Source of the DNA: Hypsibius dujardini
Taxonomy: Eukaryota > Tardigrada > Eutardigrada > Parachela > Hypsibiidae
DNA: 45,171 nucleotides
NCBI GenBank assembly: GCA_001579985.1
Contig: LRSR01012222.1
Location: 1 to 45,171, forward strand
Reading direction: 5' to 3'
Within the stretch, counting starts at the first letter, position 1, and each line of letters opens with the position of its first letter. Shown here one piece after another: positions 22,019-33,748 of the stretch. Position numbers and translations under genes: made by a program. The notes beneath the pieces were generated by a model. The model saw nothing but the letters and a program-made list of their open reading frames with translations, made no database searches and was not told the DNA's origin.

Positions 22019-22651
22019 TAATTATGTTAATAAATTAGCTTTGGATGATGTATGAAATGTATTTCATCGGCGGAACTCTGCAAACTATTCTGGGAAGAAT
22101 TTCAAAATCACGAAACAGTTTAAGATTTCATCTTTTTCTCATTTTTATTCACTGTAGAAACGTCGGTTTTTGGAAAAGGGTTGATTGTAAGATTTTTGGC
22201 ACTGTCCCTCTCCAAATTCAATTTAGAATCTATCGGCATCAGTGAAATATTTTTGGTATGTTAGGGGAAGGTGCTAAGGATGGGAAAGTTCAATAAAGAT
22301 CGGCGACTTCAGATCAATGAAAGTGAGAGAATGACTCATACTGTAGGTTCGTCTCCGAAATTCTATAAAAATTCTGATGTCCAATCCATTCCACAATCAA
22401 TATCGAGAGGAGCAGGATCCAAAATCCTGAAAACAAACTATCCAAAATGCAGTTTTTCCAGTGGAAATGAAGAAAATGAAATTTGTTCTCAAAAAATCTC
22501 AGAGTTCCGCCAATAACACTGACAAACATTCAAGTTAAGGGAGTTTCATGGGTTGCAAAAGATTGATCAGTAATGATCAAAACGCGCCTCTGCTGACTAA
22601 CAGTAATACTGTTATCCTTGAAATGGCTTCCATGTATCAATCGCTCCACAG
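22019..22651. other. upstream of lectin-kinase gene; dispersed repeat
   Basis: Contains a copy of a dispersed AT-rich repeat (CCAAATTCAATTTAGAATC at 22212, then CATCAGTGAAATATTTTT) also seen near 2659, 35002 and 35172. I found no convincing signal-peptide exon for the downstream gene here. Confidence 0.5.
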
Positions 22652-25600
22652 ATGTTGAAGTCCGGACAGAGCTTGCGGACTGGGGAGGAAATCTTTTCGC
22701 CTCAGCTGAATGTGAAACTGACGATGAGTCGGCAAGGAGATCTGGTACTCACTCGACAGTGCGATGCTGAGTTCATATGGTTTACGTTCACCGACAACGA
22801 CGACACCGATCACCCAGCCGCTGTAACCATGCAGGAGGACGGAAATCTGGCCATCTACAATTCAAAGAAAGTTTTGGTTTGGGACTCGGGTACAGCTGGA
22901 AGGGAATTTGCTGGTGCAGATTTGCGGGTCAACAACGACGGGACCCTTTGCATTGCAAAGAACGGATCCCGCTGCCTGTGGACTTCCGGCGGTTATGGTC
23001 TGTGTGATCCTTTTTTCTCCAAACAATTTGATGGCTCTAAAGGTAAGGTCTGATATTTGTCGTGATTGATCTTTTTATCTGATAACAGTTTAAGAAGTTT
23101 TCGAAAATGTTTTGAAATCCCAGGGGGCTCTTGAAAATCATACCATGTAGCGTAGCGGTTTCAAGATGGAAGCCGTGTGCAGACAGGGGTTTTTATTAGG
23201 TTCAAGGTGAGGAAAAAAGAGGAAGAGACACGACTGACTGTCCAGACTTCACACATCTGCTTGTCGAAGACGAGCAGATGTGGAGAAGTCAAAGCCATAA
23301 AGATGGCAAAGATAAGCTAGCTGACCGCCGTCCAGCATTAGTCAGGCGGTCGGAAAAGGAAAGAAGCGGGAGTCGGACCCTGATCATCCAGCCCGACACC
23401 GCACAGATAGACACATCTTTACTGCCGCGACAAACCCCACATCCCCACAAGTTTCAACATGATCCGAAACAAAATCTCCGAATTGTGGGTTCTTAATGTT
23501 TAGCAAAACATGGATCTTATCCACCCTTGGCCCTGTCATGAGGGGTCCTGGTTCCGCCTTGCATGAATCTAGACTGAGCCCCTGCTTTCTGACAACACAC
23601 TATAGTTTCGTCCCTTTCATTTCAAACAAACAGTTCGCAGATTCCAATTGTTCCACATTGCATTTTAGGTGAAACAATGTCAAAAAAATAAATGTTATAC
23701 ATTTTTGAAAATCGACATTTTCTTGTTAGTGAAAACAAAATTAAGGAAATTAAAATCATGCTGTATTTCCAATTCTGAAATCTCACAAACAAAAAACTTC
23801 CTGGGACCACGGCGAGATTTAGAAGGAAATGGAATACGAGGACTTTCCCGCTGGCTCGTCTGTGGTTGTGTCTCCTTCGCTAATCACAGCTCACATGGAC
23901 CACTCAAAAGACATTTGCACACAATTAGCGAACAGATAACCGGGGAGCTTAGCGAATTTGAAATAGCGTAATAAACGCTTCCAAATAAGTGAGCTTTGAA
24001 TAACCTTACTGTTGTAGCTTTCAAAAAACACTTCATTTTTTTAGAGTAGCCATCCTACTTCGTACCTTCAGATGAGAATTTACGTTTGGAAGTTCATAGC
24101 ATATTGGTTGCCGCAGTGCCTTAAAATGAATGGTTTTAACGGGATACTTTCCACATTTGTGTGACAATTGTGACATCAGCTTATCTGGCAAAATTTGCGG
24201 AAATGAATCAAATCAAACAAACATCTCAAATTAATTCCTACGGCCGATTGATTGATTGCTCTTTCAAAAGAATTTTCGCAATCACGTGCACACAAGCCGG
24301 GTTAGAGCCTCGGAGACCCAGTCCAGAAATCATTGCCGAACCCAGTACATACGAATTGTGATGCATATTGTGAATAACATTGTGTTTCGGCCCTCAAAGC
24401 TTTGAAAACGATAAAGGCGGCGGCGACAGGTATGTAATCGTTCTTTGTCTTTAGTCATACTGTGGCCGGCGAACGTTTGCAGCGGAACGACACGGCCTAC
24501 TCGCGGCAGAAGACTTGCCGTTTATCTGCGCAATCGGACGGAAATCTGGTACTTACTCGCACGTGTGATGGCAAAAAAATTTATTCCGTGAAGAACGAAA
24601 GCAATCTGCTGAACAAACGCACAATCGTACACGGCCTGGGGATCGATATGAATGGTGGTCTGATGATATATGCAGAAGATGGGGCAACTGCGATGCTTCA
24701 CAGCATGAGAACGAAAACCATGTGGGTTGCACCAGATGGCGCAAACCTTCGCCTCAGCGATGACTGCATCCTGTGCGTATATAAGAACGGTATCTGCCTA
24801 TGGACTTCTAGTGGACGAACCTACGCTTGTTCCGCTAATAATTCTGACGGAGAAGCCCGGCTTACAGCCAATGATGACAAACTACTCAAACTCGCGCAAA
24901 GCCGGCAATTCACACATGGAAAGTCATCAGATTTGCTCCCGCAAGAGGTAAGTACGGCTTAGCCATTGATTTTACTTGAACTTTTTGATTGATGTTTTTA
25001 GGCTCATGGTCAGTCATGGTCTTAGGCCATTAACATTGCCGTATGAGTCAGTATCAGGATAGACCGGAAAGTTTGACGTGACATTCTAGAAGTGACCTTT
25101 AAATTGACATGGCTGTACCTAAGTATTTATGTACTGAGGTGCGGACATGACTAGGTGTTACGGTGTCATGGTACCAGCTGCTATCTGACGGTGTACCAGG
25201 CGAGTCTCTGCACCTACGAAAGTATTTACTTGGGTGCAGTCATACCTAGATACCACAATCCCAGGCTATCGGCTGCTATCGAATAATATACTTTCACGGA
25301 TGGCTAGACGAATTTACTTATAAACATAGGTAGAGTACAGGCAAGCTTTGGCGCTACGGCACCAAGTATCCGGGCCCGTGCCTTGTTACGTGCCCGTGCG
25401 AGATCGCTGCATTTTGCGCAACAGCTAATTCTGTTCGCAAACCCCGAAATTTAACCTGTCAGGTCTCTATGCATCTAGCAGGCCGAATTCAGACAACTAT
25501 ATATACAGTATACGTTAAATTATTTAATACAATTGATTCACAGTTTTGCTTCGTGTCAATAAAAAATCAAGCACCTGCCTGTTGCTATTATTTTTTCAAG

Positions 25601-28600
25601 TAGTTGATTCACTACTTAAGCAATCTATACTATGTATATTACTACTAGTAGGATCTACTACTAACAATATTGTTGAACATTCAATTATTTTATGAATAAT
25701 TAAAAACTAACAAATTGATTAGATACAAATGTTTTTGCCTGGCAAGGGAAGCCTCTGCCAAATTTTTCCGAGACTTTAACCTAGTCACGATATACTCACT
25801 GGTCAGTTCTTACTTTAGGTGTTGGAGTCGGGCGAAGCCTTGTCTGTAGGTCAATCGCTGTGGTCTCCCGGTCGGAGTGTGCAGCTAAAAATGGAGCGGA
25901 CTGGGAATTTGACCATTTATCGTCAGTGCGACAACAAATCCATCTGGTCAAGCGCAACGTCCGGCACCGATAGCAACCCGCGGTCGGTGGTCATGCAGGA
26001 GAACGGTAACTTGGCCATCTACAATGGGGAGGGTCTTCTCGTTTGGAGCTCCGGCACATTCCAGCCGCTGTTTCGTGGAGCAAAACTACGTTTGGAGGAT
26101 AAGGGTTCACTCTGTATTTACACCCAAGGGGAGTGTTTATGGGAGTCCGGGGGGTTCGGGCTTTGCGAACCGGCACCCTCGCCCGCTTTTCAAAATGGAA
26201 CAGGTACGATGATGCTAAGAGGAGCGGGGACATGTTTACTGATCGAAATTCAAATATAGCTTTGCTTAATTTATTTTCCCACCCTGTCGCCCAGCCCATT
26301 TATCAATCCACCCAGCCCACTCACCATTACATTTGGGCTCAGTCGGGTCAAGAAAATATTATATACCAGTCATCCATTAAATTATGTTTGATTTCGATTA
26401 TTTGAAAACATGAAAGCACGACTTGATTGAGTTAGAATTTAGAATATTCAGGCGCTGTTTCGTGTTCGCCCATGTCAACAATACATGAACTGGCGAAGTT
26501 TAAGAACGGCCTGGACGCGTGGGTGCAAAAACAACTCGAGCAAAGAGGTACAGTACAGTATGGGTATGGGTATGGTTAAGACCCTGCACGTAGCCCCTGA
26601 TGATTACAGTCTGAGAGAAGTTTAAATGGTATACAGAGTAGTCATGGTGTGGTCTGTCCAGCACCCGCAATGAACGGCTAGGCCATAATGCAGTTTGCAC
26701 CCATAGTGTATCTTGGTGGGCTCAGCACTGGATCTCATAAGAAGTTCCAACTTTTGCTATCTGGACAATTTGAGAAGGGACCAAAAACATTTATCATTTT
26801 AATTTTTTTTGCGACCCTTTGTTTCCCGGTTTTGATCTTCGATTCTGATCGCCAGAAGACATTGTCGGTAAGGCCTTTACAAGCGACGAATCAGTTTTCA
26901 GATTTCAAACAACTTGAGTAGCTTTCAAAGATTTTGTCGATTGCGGTGACATCTTACGGGCTAACTGCGTGCACGCGAAAGAACACACGATAGATAGATG
27001 ATTCATGCCTATAACATCTCTTTAGACTATGTGGTCATTTGGGGCTGGGTGCCACGTCAAGGGCCTACCGAGCCGGTTCCATTTCGATCATAAACATGTT
27101 CCCTTCTCCTCTTGACCTAGGAACATGAGTACAGTACTGTTTCTCTCCCTCTCTCTTGCTCTCGCTCTCATGCATCTGTCCTTGTTAATTAGTCATACTA
27201 AATCCCGGGGACAGTCTCAATCGCGGTGATTTTTTCACGTCCAATACTCAAAAGGGATCATGCTCACTTTCTGCCCAGGCGGATGGCAAGCTGGTGCTCG
27301 TCCGTTCCTGTGACGATACGGTAGTCTTTTCCATTCGCCATGGGGCTGGCTTCAGTGAAAACCTCGGATGGGATGAGAAAGCGTCCGTCTACAGTTTTGA
27401 CTTAACCGATGACGGCGACCTCGCTGTCACATATGACGATTCTGTGAGACACACCTTTAGAAAAATATCGTCTCTGTTTAACGGCTCTGCAGACATCGAC
27501 CTCCGTATGAACGATGACTGCCGTATGTGCGTTTTCGACAATGGATCCTGCTTATGGACTGCGCATGCTGTTACTTATCCTTGCCCATTGCCTATAACGA
27601 CCCCAACAAAAGCGTATCAGGAAGTGGAAGGCGGAGTAAGTAACAGGGGCTTACTCAAACTCTTGGGGAATCGAGCCACTCACAAATGGGTAAACACTTG
27701 GGGGGCTCAGGCTACAAGTTCCCCATCTCTTCGCCCTTTTTTGTCCCTGCTGTCTTTACGAGTGTTGACCAAGGCCCCTTTGCACCATCACAGCAAATAA
27801 GACCATTCTGGGATACCCAGTTGTGTTTCAATCTTAATGTAAAAACTGGCATTTGAACCTTGATCGACTTAATGGTTTAGCTATAACCCTGAGAGGGAAG
27901 TTAGAAGTGGGCGTTTGGATTTTTCAAAAAAAATCAATCCTCGTCTAATCGAGTTAGTGGACGTTGGTCAACATCAAACGAAAGGGAACGGGAGAAGACA
28001 AAAATATGATGAGAGGGGACTTGTAGCTTTAGTTTATGGGGGGTACATTTACAATATTTTCCTACTTTGCTGGAGAAAGAGTGCCCTCAATTCCCGAATT
28101 TTAGAAAAGTTGAAGTGCCCCCCACAACCCCTCGAATTAATTTGTTAGGTGCAACTCCCCCCGTTTCACTTCCGGGGAAGACAAGTCATAAATTTTAAAT
28201 ATTTTAGGCGTTAAACGTCCTGGAAGAAAACCAAATTGATTCTTTCGCATCGATCCCCTATCTCAGTACTTTGCCCATCTTTGTGTGAATAGACCCCTCA
28301 AGAGCTGAAATTGCCAGCTAAGGTACCTGCCAGCTAACCGTTCGTCTAAACGGCAACCTGATGCTGTCTCGTATCTGCGATGATGCTGCCATATTTTCGG
28401 TGCGTCACGGAGTCGGTTTCACCGACAACCTCGAATGGAGTCAAGACGCGTACGTGGGCGGATTCAGCCTCGACCGATTCGGCAATTTGATTCGGAGTTA
28501 TCGCGACAAGACGTTTATGCTGTACAGCTTCAACGACATCTGGCGCTTATTCAACGACACTGCGACTGGCGCGAATCTCCGTCTGCGTAGCGATTGTCGG

Positions 28601-31600
28601 ATGTGTCTGTTCAAAGCCGGTGCGTGCTTGTGGACAGCCCACGCCTTCACCTATCCCTGTTCGGGTGGGACCGTGGCGCTGACGGAAACAGAGAATCGTC
28701 CCCTCACCGGCTCCCCAACAGCCTCTGTCGGTGTTGGAGTTGGATGTGCCGTCATTGTCCTGTTGATCATAGGCCTGCTGATGTGGTTTTACGGACGACG
28801 GCAACTTCAAGCCCGACGCAAAGGATGGATGTATAAAAATAACAGGGGTGTTGCCAACGCTTACACTCTCGATTTGGCAGACCTCGGGGGAGACAATAAC
28901 GAACTCAAAGCCGTTTGCTCCGAGTATGTTGCTCTATTTAACGTTCCAATGGACAATCTTGAGCTAGGTAAGAGCAGCGCCATATATCGTCATGATACGA
29001 TCGGAGGCATAACGAACTTCTTGCGGGGGAGGGTAGGTTTTGAAATGGGGAATCTTGTTTTAAAATAAAACAAATTAGCCACCTCCCCATTTGCGCAGGG
29101 GGAGGAGGGCAACCAAAAATGTCTTCCAGTTTGCTTTAGCGAAGTTAAAAGTTCCCCCACTCAACCCAACCCCTCCAATAAACTTGGTAGGGAAAGTTCC
29201 CCCCCCCCCTGCTTCCCTCCAGTGCATTTGATAAAAGTAATGTTGTGATGTTTTGAATTTGGCAGATGATGTAATTCTGGGAAAGGGGAAATTCGGGATA
29301 GTTTACAAAGGAGTTGCGCACGACCTTCCCACCGTCTCCAAGAGCCCAGTCACCGTCGCGGCCAAAATGTTGACAGGCTCCGCTGAAGGACAGAAACTCC
29401 AATTCGCGGGGGAAGTGGAGACGATGTCAATATCCTAGGAATTGTTTGCCACGGTACCGTAATCATATATCTTGCATGTACTGTAGAATCTCGACCCAAC
29501 AGTGGTGCCTACGTCATCACACAGTAAAAAGCGACCGTTTTGATTGATTGCAAAGATGTGCGAACCACAAGATCGCACGTGTCGATTGATTGATTGCGTG
29601 AGCAGTTCACAGTTACAGTTTTCATCCTTCCTTTCTGCGGTCGATTCATTGATTCTTTCCCCTTTTTTTGCGTTTTCTTTAAATTTTATTTAAAAAAAAT
29701 TGGCCGTCGTAATCGCTTCACCGAAGAAGAAAGAGAAAGGACCCTTGATTGCTTCCGCCGTTAAAATTTGTCGCAGAAGAAATTTTCCAGCCAGAACGGA
29801 ATTCCGCTTCGTATTCTGGAGGACTGGTTAAAGTGAGTAAACGTGTGTTTGATTTATTGATCGGCAGTATTTTCATCGATTGCTTCGTATTAACAATAGC
29901 TTTATTGATTGGTGGCAAATCAGTTATTCAACGGATCAATCAGACCAGAATGCAAGACTTGGTTTATTTAGGAGGCATACCAATTGATGGATTGACTAGA
30001 CTTTGTCCTTTTCTTGGTACAAGGCGGAGTATCACAAGTGGCGCCTCGACAACAACGCTCAAACGAAAGGAGGATACCTAAAAAAACCTGGCCGGCAGGA
30101 CTTTATCAACATGATTACTGCGGCTTGGGAAGTAGTTGATTTTGATACTGTTCGGAAGTATTTCGTGAAAGCCGAAATAATTGATAAACATCAAATCAGC
30201 GGTGAAATCGGTGATGAAGTTGTCGGTGATGATGAAAATTAAGATTTTTGAGAAATGAGCTTTTTTGCCGAGGAAGAGTTTGAAGGATCTGGTGACGGTG
30301 AAGAGATGGAATCAGATTTGTAAATGTAATAAAGTTTTATATTGATATTGCTCGACTGATTGATATTTTTACAGCTCCGAAAATTTTCGCTCAGCGATTT
30401 GGGGAGAAACAAGCGCTTGATTGATCGATTGAAGCGTAACAGTTGTTTTGGCCCACCGGGTCTGATTTACTGGGGGGTCCAAAAAGTAACACGGATGGGT
30501 CGAGATTCTCTAATAACATTCCATTTTTCCTCAACACGTTGTACCTTGTTCTGTGCTGCAGGTCGGCCCTATATTCTCCTGGAGTATTGCTCGAACGGTT
30601 CTCTTGTATCCTTCCTTAAGGACCGTCGATCGAGTTTCTATTCGCATCTTAATGAGTCCAACAACTGTGCGCCAGTTGATTACCACGCCATGGAGAAGCA
30701 GTGGCTCCAGCTCTGCGACACTCGCGGTTGGGAATCGGAAACCGAAAACGTGGCCCATCACATGGTGTCCACGGAGGAGTTGATCAAGTTCGCACATCAA
30801 ATCAGTCGCGGCATGGCATACCTCAGTTCCCGCTTTATCATCCACCGCGACTTGGCAGCCCGAAACATTTTGGTCACCGACGGACGAATTATGAAGATTT
30901 CCGATTTTGGATTGGCAAGACACGGCGGAGACACTTACACCGTGTCTAATGTTTTCGTAAGTCCAGCAGAGTGGTGCATATTTTGAAGGAATTCTTCATG
31001 GTTGAGGTTCGCTTAAGGTTGCTGCAGGTCGGAACTAGGACTCCTTAGGTGTGGGGGGGGGGGTTAAGTCAAACACTGTCAAAAGATTACTTCTTTCAAA
31101 ACTCACGCTGCCCATAATTCCGCTGATCGTTCCTGCTAGTTTACGACCTGTTGGTCATCGGCCCACTGATAATTAAAAATGTTCTTACAAACCTGTTTAC
31201 CTCGGTATCAGGTATCACTAAATTCAGAGCCAACCCGACTACTACAAATTAAAAAATGATCAATTTAATGTATGGAGTACGGAGATCTCTCTGGCGTGTC
31301 CCCGGACCCTATGTGGTTCCATCTCGACGCGCCTGGGAACTGAGCATTTAGTTAACTGAATTGATTTGATTGGGGTGAGTTGTGTCACCTGACATGACAG
31401 TCATCTGTCGGTGCGAAAACGGAAGGGACATATGAAAGACAGCATCGCATTTGGAATTGAACCCTGAACATGGAAACTCAGACCCCTACACACTTGCTTC
31501 TGACATGATGCCATTCGATAAGAACGTTTTGCTTTTTCTCCCACGTTATTGTAGGCTGTAAATTAGAAACGACAGGACAGAATTTAGGGTTGGTTCTGAA

Positions 31601-32375
31601 AAGAAAATGCCATCTTGACGACCCCTGGCTTACGAGTGAAATAAAAATTCTTTTGTTAATTTAAAATTTAAATAAATTAAGTTGCGTCCCGTTGCATGGG
31701 CTAATTATGAATTTTGGTCCGTTTTTCATCTTCCGCGAGTTCCGAATTTAATAAAATAAAATTGCCCCCTCCCCCGCTACATCTAGAATTAAATCGGCAG
31801 GAGCAGTTGCCCCAGTGCCCACCCGCCACCCGGTAAGAACGCTAAACAAATTTCTCTTTTTATGGATCTCATTTGCAGATCGCCCTTCCGATTTTATGGA
31901 TGCCGCCCGATGCGATTTTAAGCAGAGAATTCTCGGAGAAATCGGATGTCTGGTCTTTCGGCGTTCTTCTTTGGGAGATATTCAGCCTTAGCCTTGTGCC
32001 CTTTGACAGTCCGGATGTTGCCAAATTCTCAGCTGTGGCCTTTGCTGAATGGCTCTTGGAGGGTCATCAGCTTGCCCAGCCCGCCCATGCGCCAAACGCA
32101 ATGTAGGTGTCAATGATTTTGACGCTGGAATTGTAGTTCGCGAGTGCTGAATTGCGTTGCATTTTTGTCGCAGTGTTAGTTTGATGCAGTCCTGCTGGTG
32201 CCTGAAGCCGGAGTGTCGACCGACCTTCTCGGAGCTTTATGCACGACTGGATGAAATTCTGTCTACCACCGACACCGGCACGTCGTACATGCTCCTGGAG
32301 GAGACCGACGAAGTGGACAGTCGCCTGGAGGAGTTAGACCGACAGATTTTTGACTGTTTGCAGCAGCAGGATTAG
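22652..32375 (+). CDS. receptor tyrosine kinase with five bulb-type lectin domains
   Basis: Exons: 22652-23042, 24455-24947, 25819-26203, 27193-27635, 28208-28282, 28334-28967, 29266-29453, 30562-30956, 31879-32102, 32174-32375. Phases agree throughout apart from two small breaks (near 24466 and 29425). Length is about 1140 residues without the missing N-terminus. Exons 1 and 3 encode canonical B-lectin domains (MQEDGNLAIYN, MQENGNLAIYN; family motif QxDxNxVxY). Exons 2, 4 and 5-6 encode a divergent form (AQSDGNLVLTRTCD, AQADGKLVLVRSCDD, RLNGNLMLSRICDD) ending in CLWT. After the last comes a helix, VGCAVIVLLIIGLLMWFYG, then basic residues. Kinase: LGKGKFGIVYKG, VAAKML, GEVETM, hinge ILLEYCSNGSL, an insert of about 45 residues, IIHRDLAARNIL, SDFGLAR, DVWSFGVLLWE, RPTF; the APE motif reads PPD. 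The first exon opens at an acceptor, so the signal-peptide exon is not seen. Likely role: surface lectin receptor signalling by tyrosine phosphorylation. Confidence 0.82.
23043..24454. other. intron 1 of the lectin-kinase gene
   Basis: No recognised coding exon. A possible 30-bp exon at 24400-24429 (between CTCAAAG and GTATGT) does not fit the phases. GATTGATTGATTG occurs near 24245. Confidence 0.45.
24948..27192. other. introns 2 and 3 of the lectin-kinase gene (exon 3 lies between)
   Basis: Intron 2 (24948-25818) and intron 3 (26204-27192) show no exon or transposon I can name. Confidence 0.4.
29702..30242 (+). pseudogene. decayed pogo/Tigger-like transposase remnant inside a kinase intron
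   Basis: In the intron between the two N-terminal kinase exons. A first block reads GRRNRFTEEERERTLDCFRR, an in-frame TAA, then IPLRILEDWLK, resembling a transposase helix-turn-helix that ends in W-x-K. A second block (30003-30242) reads FSWYKAEYHKWRLDN, YLKKPGRQDFINMITAAWE and VRKYFVKAEIID. This resembles the C-terminal region of pogo/Tigger-type DDE transposases (a K-x-P, then AW, then SF-type pattern) and ends in an acidic tail. The catalytic core between is missing or unrecognisable. Nothing joins it to the host gene. The family call is pattern-based and moderate at best. Confidence 0.45.
30957..31878. other. intron between the activation-loop exons
   Basis: It contains a G10 run near 31053 and AT-rich sequence. 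No other feature recognised. Confidence 0.4.
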
Positions 32376-32565
32376 ACCACCACCGACGATGCGGATGGAG
32401 AAACTGAAGCGGAGGAACAGTTGTAACACTCTCCAATAAGAAAATTCATTTTTGGTGTGCTGCCGTGGAAATGTCAATAATAACCATTAAAAGATGACGG
32501 CACGTTTTGCAGTTGGCTTTTGGACATAATGAAAAGTTCAGCTATCGAAATATTTTGTTTCTTTC

Positions 32566-33748
32566 TAGGGATGGCAAAGCTTAACCAAAATTGAACTTAA
32601 ACTTTCAGCTACAAACGTCTCGGCTTTACCGCGTGTAAACTTACTTTTGAGACTAACTTCACTGACATGCTGCTCCGTCCCCTCTAGCAGGGGCAAAGTA
32701 GGTTACCACTTATTCGACAGAGAACTTTCTCCTCTTTAGTTTTATTATAAAAAATCTGCATTAATTTGGGTTTATTCACGTTTTTCCATTTTCTCCGGGA
32801 AGCACCAAATCGACGTTTTCTCCCTGTGAATCCGCACCAGTTATCAAAAGTCGAACAGATCAAAGCTTCTCATCGTTTCTCAAAGGTGCTCAAATGTAAA
32901 CGAACTTTGAAAATTCTTTGGCTAATCGATTATCTAGATCACATTTTCATCGAATCCTTGTCAGAAAAATATCCACCAGTTTTCCCAAACCCTCCTGAGA
33001 ATGAGGAGGTTTTCTTTCATTTACCGTAATGGCTGAACCTCCCGCGTTGTTTTTAAAACCGATTTTCAACAAAATACCAAATACAGCGCCCAAAAGGCAT
33101 TTTTTAAATCAAAATATGTTTTGTGTTCACAATGTTACTTTTTGACGGCCCTCGCGGATCAAAGAGAAAAATAGGATCTCGCGGCGGACGCGCTGAGGAA
33201 ATTTTTTGGGATAAGAACTTCCCCTGGCGCCATCTTCAACATTTCTCTGATTCTTAGTTTGATGAAATTAAAAAACTCTACCATTTTGGCTTGGCTGCTT
33301 AAAGGGGCTAATTAACACAATTTATTGTATTGCAAAATAACCAAAACTGAAAAAGTTGTGAAAGAAATAGCGCGTCTCATTTAGGCAGAAATAGCATCCA
33401 GGATATCGCTGTTTTTTGGTCATCGGCAAGTTTGGCGTGTGGGCACACGAATGTTTGTTAGATTGAAGAATTGTTTTTATTTCCGTATAGGGCACTAAAA
33501 TATTTAGCTTTTGGCGTTTTAAGTTTCTGCTGTTTTTCGATTTGAGGGAAGTGTGAGTTGATAGAACTTAGTCTCAAAAGTAAGTTTCCACCATGTAGTT
33601 TTTAGTCAACTAAAAAAAACTAAGCAAAACTATATACTTAACATTGAAACTTGACTAAACTGAAAACTAAAGCATTCATAATAACAACAAATGCTTATTT
33701 GACTAAGCAAACTTATAGTTGACTAATTTTAGTTTTTTGTCATCCCTA
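32566..33748. mobile_element. non-autonomous DNA transposon, hAT-like ends, 5-bp target duplication
   Basis: Termini TAGGGATGGCAAA (32566) and TTTTTTGTCATCCCTA (ending 33748) are inverted repeats. A perfect 20-bp subterminal inverted repeat lies at 32637-32656 and 33568-33587. CTTTC is duplicated at both borders (32561-32565 and 33749-33753). No transposase was seen. A short open frame at 32766-33029 lacks an ATG and is not supported as a gene. Assignment to hAT rests on the TAGGGATG-type end and is tentative. Confidence 0.72.

Noticed and set aside
24400-24429. A 30-bp micro-exon in intron 1 of the lectin-kinase gene
   Set aside because: Its phases fit neither neighbour; the direct exon 1 to exon 2 junction fits after one missing base in a CC run.
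8104-32375. The lectin gene and the lectin-kinase gene being one gene interrupted by the Gypsy element
   Set aside because: The lectin gene's last exon ends in a stop, no phase-compatible donor to exon 1 of the kinase gene was found, and the missing signal-peptide exon alone is weak evidence. Long-read cDNA could revive it.
32766-33029. 87-codon open frame inside the DNA transposon
   Set aside because: No ATG, no recognisable domain, and it lies inside a non-autonomous element.
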